Shown: piece by piece, positions 19,068-29,488 of the stretch
Layout of the letters: each line of letters begins with the position of its first letter
Position numbering within the stretch: the first letter of the stretch is position 1
Notes under the pieces: generated by a model
Seen by the model: the letters and a program-made list of their open reading frames with translations, nothing else
Database searches by the model: none
What the model was told of the DNA's origin: nothing
From: Paenilisteria portnoyi
GTDB taxonomy: Bacteria; Bacillota; Bacilli; Lactobacillales; Listeriaceae
NCBI RefSeq assembly: GCF_014322795.1
Contig: NZ_JAASTT010000002.1
Coordinates: 186,001-250,000 of the forward strand
Length of the DNA stretch: 64,000 nucleotides
Direction of reading: 5' to 3'
Made by a program: the position numbers and the translations under genes

Positions 19068-19355
19068 TTAGAAAAATAGTGGCAATAAATAATTATACAC
19101 TAAGTACTGTAACCCAAACGTCGCCATTCTTATTGCAAAAAAGGCAATGATTGGTGATAAATCAAGGACCCCACCAATTGGCGGAATGATTTTCCGGAAC
19201 GGCGCTAAAACAGGTTCACAAATTTTCGCTAAAAAGCGGCCAAATGTCGTTTCGTAAGCACCTGGAAACCAAGACATTAAAATATAAACAAACAGTACGT
19301 ACGGGAAGTAATCCAGTACTAGAAAAACATAATGTGCAATCTGATATGCTAAAAT
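19068..19355 (-). CDS. ylmG: YggT/YlmG-family membrane protein with probable AUU start
   Basis: Small membrane protein of the division cluster; YggT relatives affect nucleoid and envelope organisation. It has two hydrophobic segments, and PGAYETTFGRFLAKICEPVL with PFR is the family signature. The first ATG in frame (19277) would remove the first membrane segment. Upstream codons stay open and family-like (LAYQIAHYVFLVLDYFPYVL) back to a stop at 19359-19361. No ATG, GTG or TTG exists in that part, but ATT at 19353-19355 lies 6 nt after GAGGTG. I therefore infer an AUU start and 95 residues, the usual length. Confidence 0.8.
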   Translation of the reverse strand: MLAYQIAHYVFLVLDYFPYVLFVYILMSWFPGAYETTFGRFLAKICEPVLAPFRKIIPPIGGVLDLSPIIAFFAIRMATFGLQYLVYNYLLPLFF

Positions 19356-19369
19356 GTGTTACACCTCAT

Positions 19370-19861
19370 TTACATAAAATCTTGTTCTTCTAACATCTCA
19401 GAAATAGCGCCATCAACTTCGACGTTTTCTGGTGTGCAGAGGAAAATATTGTTGCCAATACGTTGAATATCTCCACCTAAAGCATACACAGTCCCGCTTA
19501 AAAAGTCCACAATTCGGATTGCTTGGTCATGACTAATGCGTTGTAAATTCACAACCACCGTTTTGTACTCCTTCAAGTAGTCAGAAAGCTCTTGCGCTTC
19601 TGCATAAACACGCGGTTCCACGAGTACCATTTGGCTCGAAAATTGGGCGCCATTCATGCTTACTACTTTCTGTTCAGCAACTGGTGCTACTTCACTTTGA
19701 TTCGTAAAATAGTTTTTTCCTGTTGGTTTTTTCATTTTTTTCTCAGTTGGAACCTCGCGAAGTGGTTGAGGTTTTGTCGCAACCGGTTCCTCTTCATAAT
19801 AATCTTCGCCCGATTCCTCATCTAAGAAAAAGTAAGATTTAAATTTATTTTTTAATCCCAT
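19370..19861 (-). CDS. sepF: Cell-division protein SepF
   Basis: Membrane anchor and bundling partner of FtsZ. The N-terminal amphipathic membrane-targeting helix is [16 protein letters not shown], followed by a variable acidic linker (about residues 15-65). The C-terminal SepF domain with [22 protein letters not shown] and a conserved glycine then mediates ring polymerisation. 163 residues is typical. It follows yggS by about 20 nt in the ftsZ-downstream cluster. Confidence 0.95.
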   Translation of the reverse strand: MGLKNKFKSYFFLDEESGEDYYEEEPVATKPQPLREVPTEKKMKKPTGKNYFTNQSEVAPVAEQKVVSMNGAQFSSQMVLVEPRVYAEAQELSDYLKEYKTVVVNLQRISHDQAIRIVDFLSGTVYALGGDIQRIGNNIFLCTPENVEVDGAISEMLEEQDFM

Positions 19862-19880
19862 CTGATTTACACCTCCACAT

Positions 19881-20558
19881 TTAGTTTTCCTCTACTAAAG
19901 CTCTTCCTACTCTGATAAACGTTGCGCCTTCCTCGATTGCAATCTCAAAATCATTCGTCATTCCCATCGATAATTCGTGACACGGAACATTCAGGATTCC
20001 AAGTTTCTCTATTTCTAGTTGCACTGCTTTTAATCCTTGAAAAACGTGATGTAAAGTCTGCTCATCATCGGTGTTTGGAGCCATTGTCATCAATCCAACA
20101 ATTTCAACATGTTCATAGTTCTGTGCTTGCACAAACGCGATGGCTTCTTCCGCACTAAAACCATGTTTTGATTCTTCCTCAGAAATATTTACTTGTAAGA
20201 AACATGATACTTTCTGAGTCGCACGTTTTTCAATTTCATCAGCTAAAGACTTGCGATCTAATGAATGCAAAAAATGCGTATATGGTAGGATGGCTCTCAC
20301 TTTTCGTGTTTGTAATGATCCGATAAAATGCCAAACAATATCCGGTTTATCAGCGAATGCCTCTACTTTTTCCGTAAAAACTTCCGCTCGATTTTCACCA
20401 AAATGACGAATGCCGAGATTGTACAGTGTCTCCATCGCAGCAACATCCACAGTCTTCGTTACGGCGACCAAATGAACGTCTGCCGCCTCACGACCATTTT
20501 TTTTCGCTGCGTTAGAAATTTTATCTTCCATCACTTGTAAGTTGTCGTTATAGCTCAT
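19881..20558 (-). CDS. ylmE: YggS-family PLP homeostasis protein
   Basis: PLP-binding protein of the alanine-racemase-like fold (YggS/YlmE/PROSC), a cytoplasmic regulator of pyridoxal phosphate and amino-acid pools. The PLP lysine is in AVTKTVD (about Lys35), with IRHFGENR and the phosphate-binding [12 protein letters not shown] near the C-terminus. About 225 residues. AGGTGA precedes a GTG-ATG pair; I take the ATG. It lies between ftsZ and sepF as in other Bacilli. Confidence 0.94.
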   Translation of the reverse strand: MSYNDNLQVMEDKISNAAKKNGREAADVHLVAVTKTVDVAAMETLYNLGIRHFGENRAEVFTEKVEAFADKPDIVWHFIGSLQTRKVRAILPYTHFLHSLDRKSLADEIEKRATQKVSCFLQVNISEEESKHGFSAEEAIAFVQAQNYEHVEIVGLMTMAPNTDDEQTLHHVFQGLKAVQLEIEKLGILNVPCHELSMGMTNDFEIAIEEGATFIRVGRALVEEN

Positions 20559-20586
20559 CACATATCACCTATTTTTTTTCATACTT

Positions 20587-21765
20587 TTATTGATTTCGAC
20601 GATTTCTGTTGCGAATGAACGCAGGCACTTCTACGTCGAGATTTTGGCGCTGTTCTTCTACGTGAGGCGTTGCTTGTTGCTGCTCTTCTTTCGGCGCTTG
20701 CGCTTGTTGTTGTGGCGCATTAGATTCTTCCTTCACAGCATAACCAGGACGATTGACTTGAATTGCTGGATTAGGACGATTTTGCGCTTGCGCTTGTTGT
20801 TTTGCTTGAGCTGCTTCGTCAAAACCAGTCGCGATAACCGTCACAATCAACTCTTCTTGCAAATCATCATTGATAACCGAACCGAAAATCATATTCACAT
20901 CTTCATCTGACGCAGAAGACACGATTTCAGCTGCTTCTTGCACTTCATAGAGGCTCAAATTAGAACCACCAGTGATGTTCATCAGCACGCCTTTTGCACC
21001 GTCAATCGATGTTTCAAGCAGTGGAGATGAGATCGCTTTTTTCGCCGCGTCTGCCGCACGATTTTCACCAGTACCGATACCGATGCCCATCAATGCTGAA
21101 CCACGATTCGTCATAATTGTTTTTACATCAGCGAAATCCAAGTTGATTAAACCAGGAACAGCAATTAAATCTGATATACCCTGTACACCTTGACGTAAAA
21201 CATTATCCGCTTCACGAAACGCTTCTAACATCGGTGTATTTTTATCAACAATTTGTAGTAAACGATCATTTGGGATCACAATCAACGTGTCTACTGCTTC
21301 CTTCATAGCTTCTGTACCAATCGCTGCTTGTTTCGAACGTTTGGGACCTTCAAAGCCAAATGGACGCGTGACAACACCTACCGTTAAGGCACCCATTTCT
21401 TTCGCAATTGTCGCGATAACAGGCGCTGCGCCCGTTCCAGTTCCGCCACCCATACCAGCCGTTACGAAAACCATATCCGCACCTTTTAGCGCTTCTTCGA
21501 TCATTTCGCGACTTTCTTCTGCTGCTTTTTTCCCAATTTCAGGAACAGCTCCTGCTCCTAGTCCACGCGTTAATTTCGTGCCTATTTGCAAGTGAACTTC
21601 TGCTTTAGAAAGATTCAAAGCTTGTGCATCCGTATTTGCTGCGACAAAATCGACACCTTGGACACCATGTTCAATCATTCGGTTGACAGCATTATTTCCG
21701 CCGCCACCGATTCCGATTACTTTAATTGTTGCTAAGCTTTCTGCACTCGTGTCAAAATCTAACAT
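20587..21765 (-). CDS. ftsZ: Cell-division GTPase FtsZ
   Basis: Tubulin-like GTPase forming the Z-ring. The GTP-binding glycine box GGGTGTG is at residues 106-112, with a T3/T7 layout ending in [12 protein letters not shown] glutamine/proline-rich linker (about 320-375) precedes the conserved C-terminal peptide [13 protein letters not shown], which binds FtsA, SepF and EzrA. 392 residues. It is 48 nt downstream of ftsA and co-transcribed with it. Confidence 0.98.
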   Translation of the reverse strand: MLDFDTSAESLATIKVIGIGGGGNNAVNRMIEHGVQGVDFVAANTDAQALNLSKAEVHLQIGTKLTRGLGAGAVPEIGKKAAEESREMIEEALKGADMVFVTAGMGGGTGTGAAPVIATIAKEMGALTVGVVTRPFGFEGPKRSKQAAIGTEAMKEAVDTLIVIPNDRLLQIVDKNTPMLEAFREADNVLRQGVQGISDLIAVPGLINLDFADVKTIMTNRGSALMGIGIGTGENRAADAAKKAISSPLLETSIDGAKGVLMNITGGSNLSLYEVQEAAEIVSSASDEDVNMIFGSVINDDLQEELIVTVIATGFDEAAQAKQQAQAQNRPNPAIQVNRPGYAVKEESNAPQQQAQAPKEEQQQATPHVEEQRQNLDVEVPAFIRNRNRRNQ

Positions 21766-21813
21766 ACTATTTGCCTCCTAATTTTACCTTTTTAACGAAA
21801 ACACTTGCTTCTT

Positions 21814-23088
21814 CTAATCGAAAAATGCACCGAAGAAATTCTTCATCTTGGTGGAAACATTCTCTTCTTCTGTTTTCTTTGGTTTTTGCTTTGGTTTCGA
21901 ATACTGTTCTTCATGAATTTCTGTTGTTTCGGATGGTTCGGAATTTAAGCTTCTACCTTCTTTTTCAGCCATCTGATAGGCATATTTTATTAAACCAACA
22001 GCAGTCGTGAAACTCGGCTCACGAACACCGATATAATCTGGAATTGCTAATCTTACATGCGCTTGAAATATTTTACCAGCGAGATCAATAGCTCCTGGAA
22101 TCGCCATCGCGCCACCAGTTAACACGTAACCACCAGGCAGATGACCTTTGCCAACACGGGCCAGTTCTTCTAATGTTAACGTATAAATTTCTTCCATGCG
22201 AGCTTCAATGATATCGGCTACTTCTAGCTGTGTGAAATGTTGTTGTTGATCACTGCCGATCACATCGATACCAAATGCGATATCAGCCGAAGCATCGTCG
22301 TAAAAAGCATACCCGTGTTCTAATTTTACTTTTTCGGCGTTGGCTGTCGATGTATTTAAGCCTAGTGACAAATCTTTCGTCACATGGTCACCACCAACTG
22401 GTAATACGGTCGTGTACGTTAATTTTCCTTGTTCGAATACACTAATTGTCGTCGTACCAGCACCAATATTCACCAGAGCCGTGCCGAATTCTTTATCATC
22501 TTCTGTTAAGGAAACCGAGCCTTCTGCGAGTGGTTGAAGCACAATATCTGTAATTTCTAACCCAGCACGTTCTACGCAACGCAGCGTATTATGTAGGATC
22601 GTTTTTGAACCAGTAATAAGTGTTCCTTCCATTTCTAGACGCACGCCAATCATTCCTCTTGGATTCACGCCTTCAAAGCCATCGACCACGTATTGATCGG
22701 GAATCACATTGATAATTTCTCGATCAGGAGCTAGAGAAATGACCTGCGCGGAATCAATAACATTCCACACATCGTCGTCTGTAATTTCACGATTTTCACC
22801 ACTAATCGCAACGACGCCACGGCAAGCTTCCAGTCGTACTTGGCTAGAAACGATCCCAACAATGACTTGGGATACATGCACGCCCACCATACGTTCTGCC
22901 TGTTCAATGGCTTTTTTAATCGATTCGACGGTCTTATCAATATCAACTATGACGCCTTTTTTAACTCCTTGGGACGCCACATTACCCACACCGATAATAT
23001 TGAGTCTGTCATTGGCCATCTCTGCAATAATCACTTTCACAGATGATGTTCCAATATCCAAGCTTACATAAATTTCGTTTTCTCCCAT
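21814..23088 (-). CDS. ftsA: Cell-division protein FtsA
   Basis: Actin-like ATPase that tethers FtsZ to the membrane. Phosphate-1 motif SLDIGTSSVKV is at the N-terminus, GAGTTTISVF is the second phosphate loop, and the C-terminal amphipathic helix STKMKNFFGAFF is the membrane anchor. 424 residues. GGAGGTG precedes the ATG. A 347-bp non-coding stretch separates it from divIB, so ftsAZ probably has its own promoter as in Bacillus. Confidence 0.97.
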   Translation of the reverse strand: MGENEIYVSLDIGTSSVKVIIAEMANDRLNIIGVGNVASQGVKKGVIVDIDKTVESIKKAIEQAERMVGVHVSQVIVGIVSSQVRLEACRGVVAISGENREITDDDVWNVIDSAQVISLAPDREIINVIPDQYVVDGFEGVNPRGMIGVRLEMEGTLITGSKTILHNTLRCVERAGLEITDIVLQPLAEGSVSLTEDDKEFGTALVNIGAGTTTISVFEQGKLTYTTVLPVGGDHVTKDLSLGLNTSTANAEKVKLEHGYAFYDDASADIAFGIDVIGSDQQQHFTQLEVADIIEARMEEIYTLTLEELARVGKGHLPGGYVLTGGAMAIPGAIDLAGKIFQAHVRLAIPDYIGVREPSFTTAVGLIKYAYQMAEKEGRSLNSEPSETTEIHEEQYSKPKQKPKKTEEENVSTKMKNFFGAFFD

Positions 23089-23435
23089 TTATCGGCACCT
23101 CCTTTATTTCATAATCTGTCTTATTTTATTTGCCTATACGCAAAAATTCAGTAGTAAGTTTTATTTAAGAGTTTCTTTTAATGGTTGGTGTTTGTCCTTC
23201 GAGATTCCCCTCTCCAGCAAACATAATAGTAGAAGATAAAAGATACACTATTCAATCAACACATATCTACAGTCTACACCAAGAAGCATGGTAATAAAAG
23301 CACAAAGGATATTTTTCAGCAACTTTTTAGCTTTTCTTTAAATTCAACGCAAAAAGAGGAACGTGCATTCTTATCCAACAAGCGATTATGTGTTAAATCG
23401 TACGTTTCATCCAGCGTTTCTTTGTAATATAATCA
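23089..23435. other. Non-coding stretch between divIB and ftsA
   Basis: A 347-bp gap in an otherwise tight cluster, with no ORF, hairpin terminator or repeat that I can support. The best promoter-like match on - is TTGCTG-18 bp-TTTATT around 23300-23329, which is weak. Likely the ftsA-ftsZ promoter region. Confidence 0.5.
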
Positions 23436-24224
23436 TCAATTTTTCTTATCTAGCGCGGCTTGTTCTTCTTTATTTTTTAAATAAGTACGGAAATAAGAAC
23501 CAATTTCTAAATCAATGATACCTTTTTGATCTTCTTTTAATTGCGCGACGATAGATGGATAGTGTGCCATTTTTTCAGCGAAGGTTGAGATTGTCGCGGA
23601 GACTTGGTTTCCATCGTTCATATAGAGACTAATATGCTCATCGTCACTTTTTGTTGGCGCAAAATGAATCTCTGAAATCGATAGCAGAACGCCTTCTGGT
23701 AGTTGGTTGAGCTGCGATACCATGTCTTCTAGCACTCGCCCATTTTTGAAACCGCTAAATATAGGGTTATTTCCAATTGGGAATTGCTTTGGCTGTGTCG
23801 TGAGTAGCTTACCTGTTTCTAAAATATCGAAATACTGACCGTTCTTTTCTTGATAGCCTATCGTTTTATTTTCTGTAATATGGACGCGTAGTGTGTTTAG
23901 CCCTTGCAACTTGATTGTTGCTTCTTTAATCAGCGGATTTTTCTCTAGTGCATCAGTGCTTCGTGACTTATTTATCCCAAAAACGAATGCTTCTAGATTT
24001 AAATCACCTTCTGTCAAAATGGTTTTCTCATCGACTTGATGATTTCCATCGACATAGATACGCTGAACTTTACTCAGTGGCGAAAGAAAATAGAGCGTAA
24101 TTAGAATGAGAAGAACGAAGATACTAATTAGAATCGACATATGACGAATTAATTTCTTTTTGCGGTATTTTTTTAGTTCTGGAATTCTGCTCTCGATAGA
24201 AACTATCTTTTTATTATTCGCCAT
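23436..24224 (-). CDS. divIB: Division protein DivIB/FtsQ
   Basis: Bitopic membrane protein of the divisome that forms a complex with FtsL and DivIC and regulates septal peptidoglycan synthesis. It has a short cytoplasmic N-terminus, a transmembrane segment at about residues 27-49, a POTRA domain (VQRIYVDGNHQVDEKTIL...), the beta domain and a lysine/glutamate-rich tail. 262 residues. It lies between murG and ftsA, the Listeria and Bacillus arrangement. Confidence 0.94.
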   Translation of the reverse strand: MANNKKIVSIESRIPELKKYRKKKLIRHMSILISIFVLLILITLYFLSPLSKVQRIYVDGNHQVDEKTILTEGDLNLEAFVFGINKSRSTDALEKNPLIKEATIKLQGLNTLRVHITENKTIGYQEKNGQYFDILETGKLLTTQPKQFPIGNNPIFSGFKNGRVLEDMVSQLNQLPEGVLLSISEIHFAPTKSDDEHISLYMNDGNQVSATISTFAEKMAHYPSIVAQLKEDQKGIIDLEIGSYFRTYLKNKEEQAALDKKN

Positions 24225-24246
24225 CTGGTCGTCCTCCTCATCTGTT

Positions 24247-25341
24247 TTATTTGTTGATTATGTCGTAGATTGCATCTACGAGCTTGTCTGCCGCATCAGG
24301 AACACCTAATTGCTTAGCTTCATATTGCATTTTTGCCAATTTTTCAGGGCTCCCCATGATCGTATCGATTTCATCTAGTAAGCGCACAGGCGATAATTCG
24401 GACTCTGCGATGACAGATGCCGCAGCTTTTTTAGCCAATGATTCTGCATTTTTAGCTTGGTGATTTGCTGTCACGTACGGGCTTGGAATTAAGATACTCG
24501 GTACGCCTAGTGCTGTCAGTTCCGCAAGCGATGTGGCACCGGCTCTTGATACGACTAGGGTACTGACATTAAGTACTTTTGGCATGTCGTAGATGAACGG
24601 TTGAATGCTAATATTGTCGTTTAGCTCCATATCTGCTAGCTTTTCTTGGATCTTCTCAAAATGGGCATCACCGGTAACGTAAAGTAGTTGATAACTGCGC
24701 TTACCGATTTTAGCAAGGTTGGCTTCAATGGCTTCATTAATTCCTCGGGCACCGCGGCTACCACCGAAAACAAGAACGGTTGGCTTGTCTTGCTCCAGGC
24801 CATATTCGGTTAAAACATTCCCTGATTCGATACCTACCACTTCTGATGCTCGTGGGTTGCCTGTGAAAACAACTTTTTCAGCGGCAAAAGAATCGCTCAC
24901 TTCTTCAAAGCAAATCGCGACACGGTCAGCATAACGACTCAAAAACTTATTCGTCAGACCAGCCACACTATTTTGTTCATGAATAAGTGTTGGGATGTTC
25001 AGTTTCGCCGCTGCATACACAACAGGGCCACAAACATAGCCACCTGTTCCGATAACCGCGTCTGGTTTGAAAGCACGAATCAATGCTTTACTACGCGTCA
25101 CACCTTTGAAAAAGCGCGTCACTGTTTTGACGTTTTCAAAGGAGAGCGCGCGTTTAAAGCCAGTGATTTCGATTGTTTCAAAAGGAATTCCTTCACGCCT
25201 TACGATAGTTGATTCGAGCCCCTTTTCAGTCCCAATATAGAGAAATTCGGCTTCGGGGTCTCTTTTTTTTATGACTCGGATTAGCGCAAGGGCCGGATAA
25301 ATATGTCCACCCGTTCCGCCACCGCTTATGACAAATTTCAT
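24247..25341 (-). CDS. murG: UDP-GlcNAc:lipid I GlcNAc transferase MurG
   Basis: GT-B glycosyltransferase that makes lipid II on the inner face of the membrane. The glycine-rich loop GGGTGGH (residues 7-13), [11 protein letters not shown] and the GGSRGAR donor-binding segment are present. 364 residues. The start overlaps the murD stop by 4 nt, so the two are translationally coupled. Confidence 0.97.
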   Translation of the reverse strand: MKFVISGGGTGGHIYPALALIRVIKKRDPEAEFLYIGTEKGLESTIVRREGIPFETIEITGFKRALSFENVKTVTRFFKGVTRSKALIRAFKPDAVIGTGGYVCGPVVYAAAKLNIPTLIHEQNSVAGLTNKFLSRYADRVAICFEEVSDSFAAEKVVFTGNPRASEVVGIESGNVLTEYGLEQDKPTVLVFGGSRGARGINEAIEANLAKIGKRSYQLLYVTGDAHFEKIQEKLADMELNDNISIQPFIYDMPKVLNVSTLVVSRAGATSLAELTALGVPSILIPSPYVTANHQAKNAESLAKKAAASVIAESELSPVRLLDEIDTIMGSPEKLAKMQYEAKQLGVPDAADKLVDAIYDIINK

Positions 25342-26705
25342 TTTTCCACCTCATCTGGCAATTCTTCGATGGCATCCATAAAGGCACGTCCTCGAACTTC
25401 GAATGTTCTGTATTGATCCCAGCTCGCGCACGCTGGTGAAAGTAAAATGATATCACCTGGATTGGATAGCTCGTAAGCAAGTGGCACAGCAGCAGTCACA
25501 TCATGTACACGATGCACATCCACGCCTGCTTCTTTACCAACACGACCTACTTTTTCAGCCGTTTCGCCGAATGTAATCAATGTTTTCACGTTCTTGAAAA
25601 ATGGTTTGAGTTCGTCAAATTCAATACCCCGATCAAGTCCACCAGCCAGAAGCACCACTGGTTTATTAAAACCGCTAAGCGCGCTCTGTGTTGCCAAAAT
25701 ATTCGTTGCCTTGGAATCGTTGTAAAATTTGCGGCCGTTTAGTTCTTTGACAAACTGCGTCCGGTGTTCTACGCCTTTGAATGTTTCCAGCACCTGCATG
25801 ATTTGCTCGTTGCTCACTTCACAGATTTTAGCGACTGCGATAGAGGCAAGAATATTTTCCAAATTATGTTCCCCTGGAAGTAAGATATCATCGCGTTTGC
25901 CAATAATTTCATCGTAAAACATGATATTACCATCTTTGACATAAGCACCTTCGCCCAGTTTTTGTGTTGGTGAGAACGGAATGACTTTCGCTTTAGTACG
26001 CTTCGTCATATTCCGTAATTCATCTTGATCCCAGTTGATAACTAAGAATTCATTTTTTGTTTGATTTTCCTGGATGCGCCATTTCGCTTTTACGTAATCC
26101 TCACGTGTTTTATGATAGTCGATATGCGCCTCATAAATATTCGTGATTACCGCGATTTTCGGGCAAAATGTGCGAATCCCCATCAGCTGGAATGAAGAGA
26201 GCTCCATCGCGATGTATTGATCTGCTGTCGCTTTTTCGGCAACTTCTGAACCTGGAAAACCGATGTTCCCAGCAAGTAATGATTTATTTGGTGTCATTTC
26301 ATTTAGCATATGGTGCACGATAGTCGTCGTCGTCGTTTTCCCGTTTGTACCAGTGATACCAATGATTGGTGCATCGGAAATTTGATAGGCTAACTCGACT
26401 TCGGTAATAATCGGGATCATCAAATCTTGTGCTTTTTTAATCATCGGGTTGTCATACGGAATACCAGGATTTTTCACGACAAGTTCAAATCCCTCGTCTA
26501 AAAGTTCCACGGGATGCGAACCACAGATTACTTTAATTCCTTGTTCTAGCAGGCCTTGTGCTTCTGGATTTTCACTAAACGGCTTTTGATCGTTCACTGT
26601 CACAAAGGCGCCGAGTTTATGAAGAAGGGACGCCGCACCGACACCACTTCTCGCTAAGCCCAATACAAGTACTTTGCGATGCTTATATTGAATAATGTTT
26701 TTCAT
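25338..26705 (-). CDS. murD: UDP-MurNAc-L-Ala:D-Glu ligase MurD
   Basis: Adds D-glutamate in the cytoplasmic phase of peptidoglycan synthesis. Three Mur-ligase domains: an N-terminal Rossmann-like UDP-binding part ([13 protein letters not shown]), the ATP-binding GTNGKTTT at residues 119-126, and a C-terminal domain with FYNDSKATN and [11 protein letters not shown]. 455 residues. It lies between mraY and murG. Confidence 0.97.
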   Translation of the reverse strand: MKNIIQYKHRKVLVLGLARSGVGAASLLHKLGAFVTVNDQKPFSENPEAQGLLEQGIKVICGSHPVELLDEGFELVVKNPGIPYDNPMIKKAQDLMIPIITEVELAYQISDAPIIGITGTNGKTTTTTIVHHMLNEMTPNKSLLAGNIGFPGSEVAEKATADQYIAMELSSFQLMGIRTFCPKIAVITNIYEAHIDYHKTREDYVKAKWRIQENQTKNEFLVINWDQDELRNMTKRTKAKVIPFSPTQKLGEGAYVKDGNIMFYDEIIGKRDDILLPGEHNLENILASIAVAKICEVSNEQIMQVLETFKGVEHRTQFVKELNGRKFYNDSKATNILATQSALSGFNKPVVLLAGGLDRGIEFDELKPFFKNVKTLITFGETAEKVGRVGKEAGVDVHRVHDVTAAVPLAYELSNPGDIILLSPACASWDQYRTFEVRGRAFMDAIEELPDEVEK

Positions 26706-26739
26706 TTTTATTCCCCCAATTTCAACTCATTCCCATTTT

Positions 26740-27717
26740 TTACAGGATAACGAACAGTGCAATAATCGCACAGACAAGCCCCGCACCCCAGAAAGTGAAG
26801 ACGATACGCCATTCTGACCAGCCGATATCGACATGCTCAAAGTGATGGTGAATCGGACTCATTTTGAATAATCTTTTACCGTTTGTAACTTTAAAATAGA
26901 AGACTTGGATGATAACCGAAGCCGTTTCAATGACGAATACGAGGCCGATTAAAAGCAACATCCATTCTTGTTGTAATAGAATCGAAATGGCGGCAATTGC
27001 ACCCCCGAGCGCTAACGATCCTGTATCCCCCATGAAAATTTTTGCCGGATTCTTGTTGAAAAGCAGGAACCCTAACATCGCTCCAACAATTGCTAAACAA
27101 AACATCGCTATGACATCTTGGTCTTGGAAAATCGCGATGATTCCTAAAGCGCCAAAAGCAATAACGGAAAGCCCTGAAACCAAACCATCCAAGCCATCTG
27201 TCAAATTCACAGCATTCGAAAATCCTACGAGCCAGAAAATCACGAAGATGAGGAAGAACCAGCCTAGGTTGACTTCCGTTGATGTGAACGGAATCGTCAG
27301 TGTTTCTGGATAGCCATTCCAGCGATAGATTGCGTAGAACAAGACGGAAATAACAACTTGTCCTAGAAACTTCTGCTTCGAACGCAACCCTAAGTTTTGT
27401 TTTTTCACGACTTTAATATAATCATCTAAGAATCCTAATGCGCCGAATAACACGAGCGGGATTAGTAGTAGCAATGCTTCACTGCCAAACCAACCGCCGA
27501 TTAGCGTCATGATTACGAAACTAATAATCATCGCGAGAAGGAATACGAGTCCTCCCATTGTCGGTGTTCCTGATTTTTTCTGATGGCTTTGTGGGCCTTC
27601 CTCACGAATACTTTGACCAAACTTTAATTTTTGTAAAAACGGGATAAATAAAGGTACCCCGATGACGGTAATAATGAAAGCCATCGCAAATGTTGTAACT
27701 ATCCAATATAATGACAC
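26740..27717 (-). CDS. mraY: Phospho-MurNAc-pentapeptide transferase MraY
   Basis: Polytopic membrane enzyme that transfers phospho-MurNAc-pentapeptide to undecaprenyl phosphate, forming lipid I. It has about ten hydrophobic segments, the DDYIK motif, NLTDGLDGL and the C-terminal HHHFE. I place the start at GTG 27717, preceded by TTGGAG, giving 325 residues. The in-frame TTG at 27732 overlaps that site. Confidence 0.95.
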   Translation of the reverse strand: MSLYWIVTTFAMAFIITVIGVPLFIPFLQKLKFGQSIREEGPQSHQKKSGTPTMGGLVFLLAMIISFVIMTLIGGWFGSEALLLLIPLVLFGALGFLDDYIKVVKKQNLGLRSKQKFLGQVVISVLFYAIYRWNGYPETLTIPFTSTEVNLGWFFLIFVIFWLVGFSNAVNLTDGLDGLVSGLSVIAFGALGIIAIFQDQDVIAMFCLAIVGAMLGFLLFNKNPAKIFMGDTGSLALGGAIAAISILLQQEWMLLLIGLVFVIETASVIIQVFYFKVTNGKRLFKMSPIHHHFEHVDIGWSEWRIVFTFWGAGLVCAIIALFVIL

Positions 27718-27769
27718 GCTTTTTCGCTCCAATCTATTTTGTATCTTTCGCTATCGTAAAAATGTCTCG

Positions 27770-29275
27770 TTATAATATCTTTGCTAAAATGGCTTCGCGT
27801 GCTTCTTTGCGATCATCGAAATCATGAACAACATCGCCAATGATTTGATACGTTTCATGCCCTTTTCCAGCTATCAAAATAACATCTTCGGGATTGGCCT
27901 GCTTTACTGCGAAACGAATCGCATCATGCCGGTGTTCTTTCACTGTATATGTCGCGTCTGGCACACCAGCTAGCATATCCTCAATAATCTGCATCGGCAC
28001 TTCCGTCCGCGGGTTATCCGATGTGAAAATTGGGTTCGTCGCGTACTTCACAGCAATTTGGGCCATCTGTGGACGCTTCCCTTTATCACGATCACCACCG
28101 CAACTGACGACGACAAAAATACGTCCTGTAGCGAATTCCGTCACCGTTTTTAATACATTTTCCAAACCATCTGGCGTATGCGCGTAATCTACAATGACTG
28201 GAAATTGTTGCCCTGCATCAACGAGCTCAAAACGTCCCGCTACACCTTGCACTTTCTCAAGGGATGCGATAATTTCTGGAATCGTTTCTGGCGCTTCGTT
28301 TGTCGCATAAACCGTCGCAATCGCAGCGAGTGCGTTATACACGTTAAATTTGCCAATCAATTTCAGCTGCACCGTGAAAACCTCATCTTGAAAATGAAGT
28401 TGGAATCCCGTCCCCTTACTACTAATTCTAATATCACTAGCTCGGAAAGACGCCGCACCATCAATACCGTATGTCAATAAACTCACGCCTGTAGCCTCGA
28501 TCATCATTTTTGCATGGGGGTCATCTGCATTAATGATCGCCGTTTTCGAAGAGCCGCCATAGCCATTTCCGAGTTGGGCGAACAATAAGCTTTTCGCGTG
28601 GGCATATTCCTCCATCGTTTTATGATAATCCAAATGATCCTGCGACAAATTCGTAAATACCGCTATATCGTATTCGGAACCATAGACACGACCTTGCACA
28701 AGCGCGTGCGAGGACACCTCCATAATTGCCGTCGTTACTTCCTGATCACGCATTTGTCGAAACGTCTTTTGCAATGTTAAACTGTCAGGCGTCGTGTTTT
28801 TCGTTTCCAAAATCTCCGCGCCAATTTTGCGATACATTGTACCAATCAAGCCCGTCGTCACGGCATTATCCGCTAAGATAAATTCCACTAGATGGCTCAC
28901 CGTCGTCTTACCGTTTGTTCCCGTAATTCCAATCAAATTCATTTCCGTCGTTGGATATGAGTAAAACGCCGCGGCAAGCATCGCCATCGCCCGTTTCCCA
29001 TCCTCTACCAAAATGACCGGAATCGTCATATCAGCCAGCATCCGCTCCGCTACAATCGCGACTGCGCCTTGTTCCTGCGCTGTTCTCGCAAACGCATGTC
29101 CGTCTACCACTTCCCCATCGATGCATACAAATAGCGTCCCCGCCGTCACCTGTCTGCTGTCCTGCTCGACGCTTTTCACTTCTATATGTAGCGTATCTTC
29201 CTCGGCTTGCAACAACCGGCTGTAAGGAATTGCCTCTATCAACTTCTCTAATTCCATTTCGAACGTCCCTTCCAT
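27770..29275 (-). CDS. murE: UDP-MurNAc-tripeptide synthetase MurE (meso-DAP adding)
   Basis: Adds the third amino acid of the stem peptide. GTNGKTTV (about residues 118-125) binds ATP. The DNPR motif in TSDNPRTE is diagnostic of meso-diaminopimelate specificity rather than lysine, consistent with dapF in the same window. About 501 residues. The start at 29275 follows GGAGGCGATGAG; an ATG at 29257 is also possible. Confidence 0.96.
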   Translation of the reverse strand: MEGTFEMELEKLIEAIPYSRLLQAEEDTLHIEVKSVEQDSRQVTAGTLFVCIDGEVVDGHAFARTAQEQGAVAIVAERMLADMTIPVILVEDGKRAMAMLAAAFYSYPTTEMNLIGITGTNGKTTVSHLVEFILADNAVTTGLIGTMYRKIGAEILETKNTTPDSLTLQKTFRQMRDQEVTTAIMEVSSHALVQGRVYGSEYDIAVFTNLSQDHLDYHKTMEEYAHAKSLLFAQLGNGYGGSSKTAIINADDPHAKMMIEATGVSLLTYGIDGAASFRASDIRISSKGTGFQLHFQDEVFTVQLKLIGKFNVYNALAAIATVYATNEAPETIPEIIASLEKVQGVAGRFELVDAGQQFPVIVDYAHTPDGLENVLKTVTEFATGRIFVVVSCGGDRDKGKRPQMAQIAVKYATNPIFTSDNPRTEVPMQIIEDMLAGVPDATYTVKEHRHDAIRFAVKQANPEDVILIAGKGHETYQIIGDVVHDFDDRKEAREAILAKIL

Positions 29276-29488
29276 CTCATCGCCTCCAAAGTCCAACGCA
29301 AAAAATGATATCGCAATCTCTAAAAAAACGAGTGCATATCAGCGCGCGTAACGATGACAAATCTTCTATTCTATATTAGCAAAAACAGCGGCGAAATACT
29401 AGTCTTTTAGCAATCTTTCCCCTGCTATCAAAATAGGTAGACGCATCACGCTTACGAATCCCGAAAAAGTGTGCGCCTACCCCATTTA

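Noticed and set aside
20700-20830. Low-complexity CAA/GCG-rich tract
   Set aside because: It is the glutamine-rich C-terminal linker of FtsZ, expected in the family, not a repeat element.
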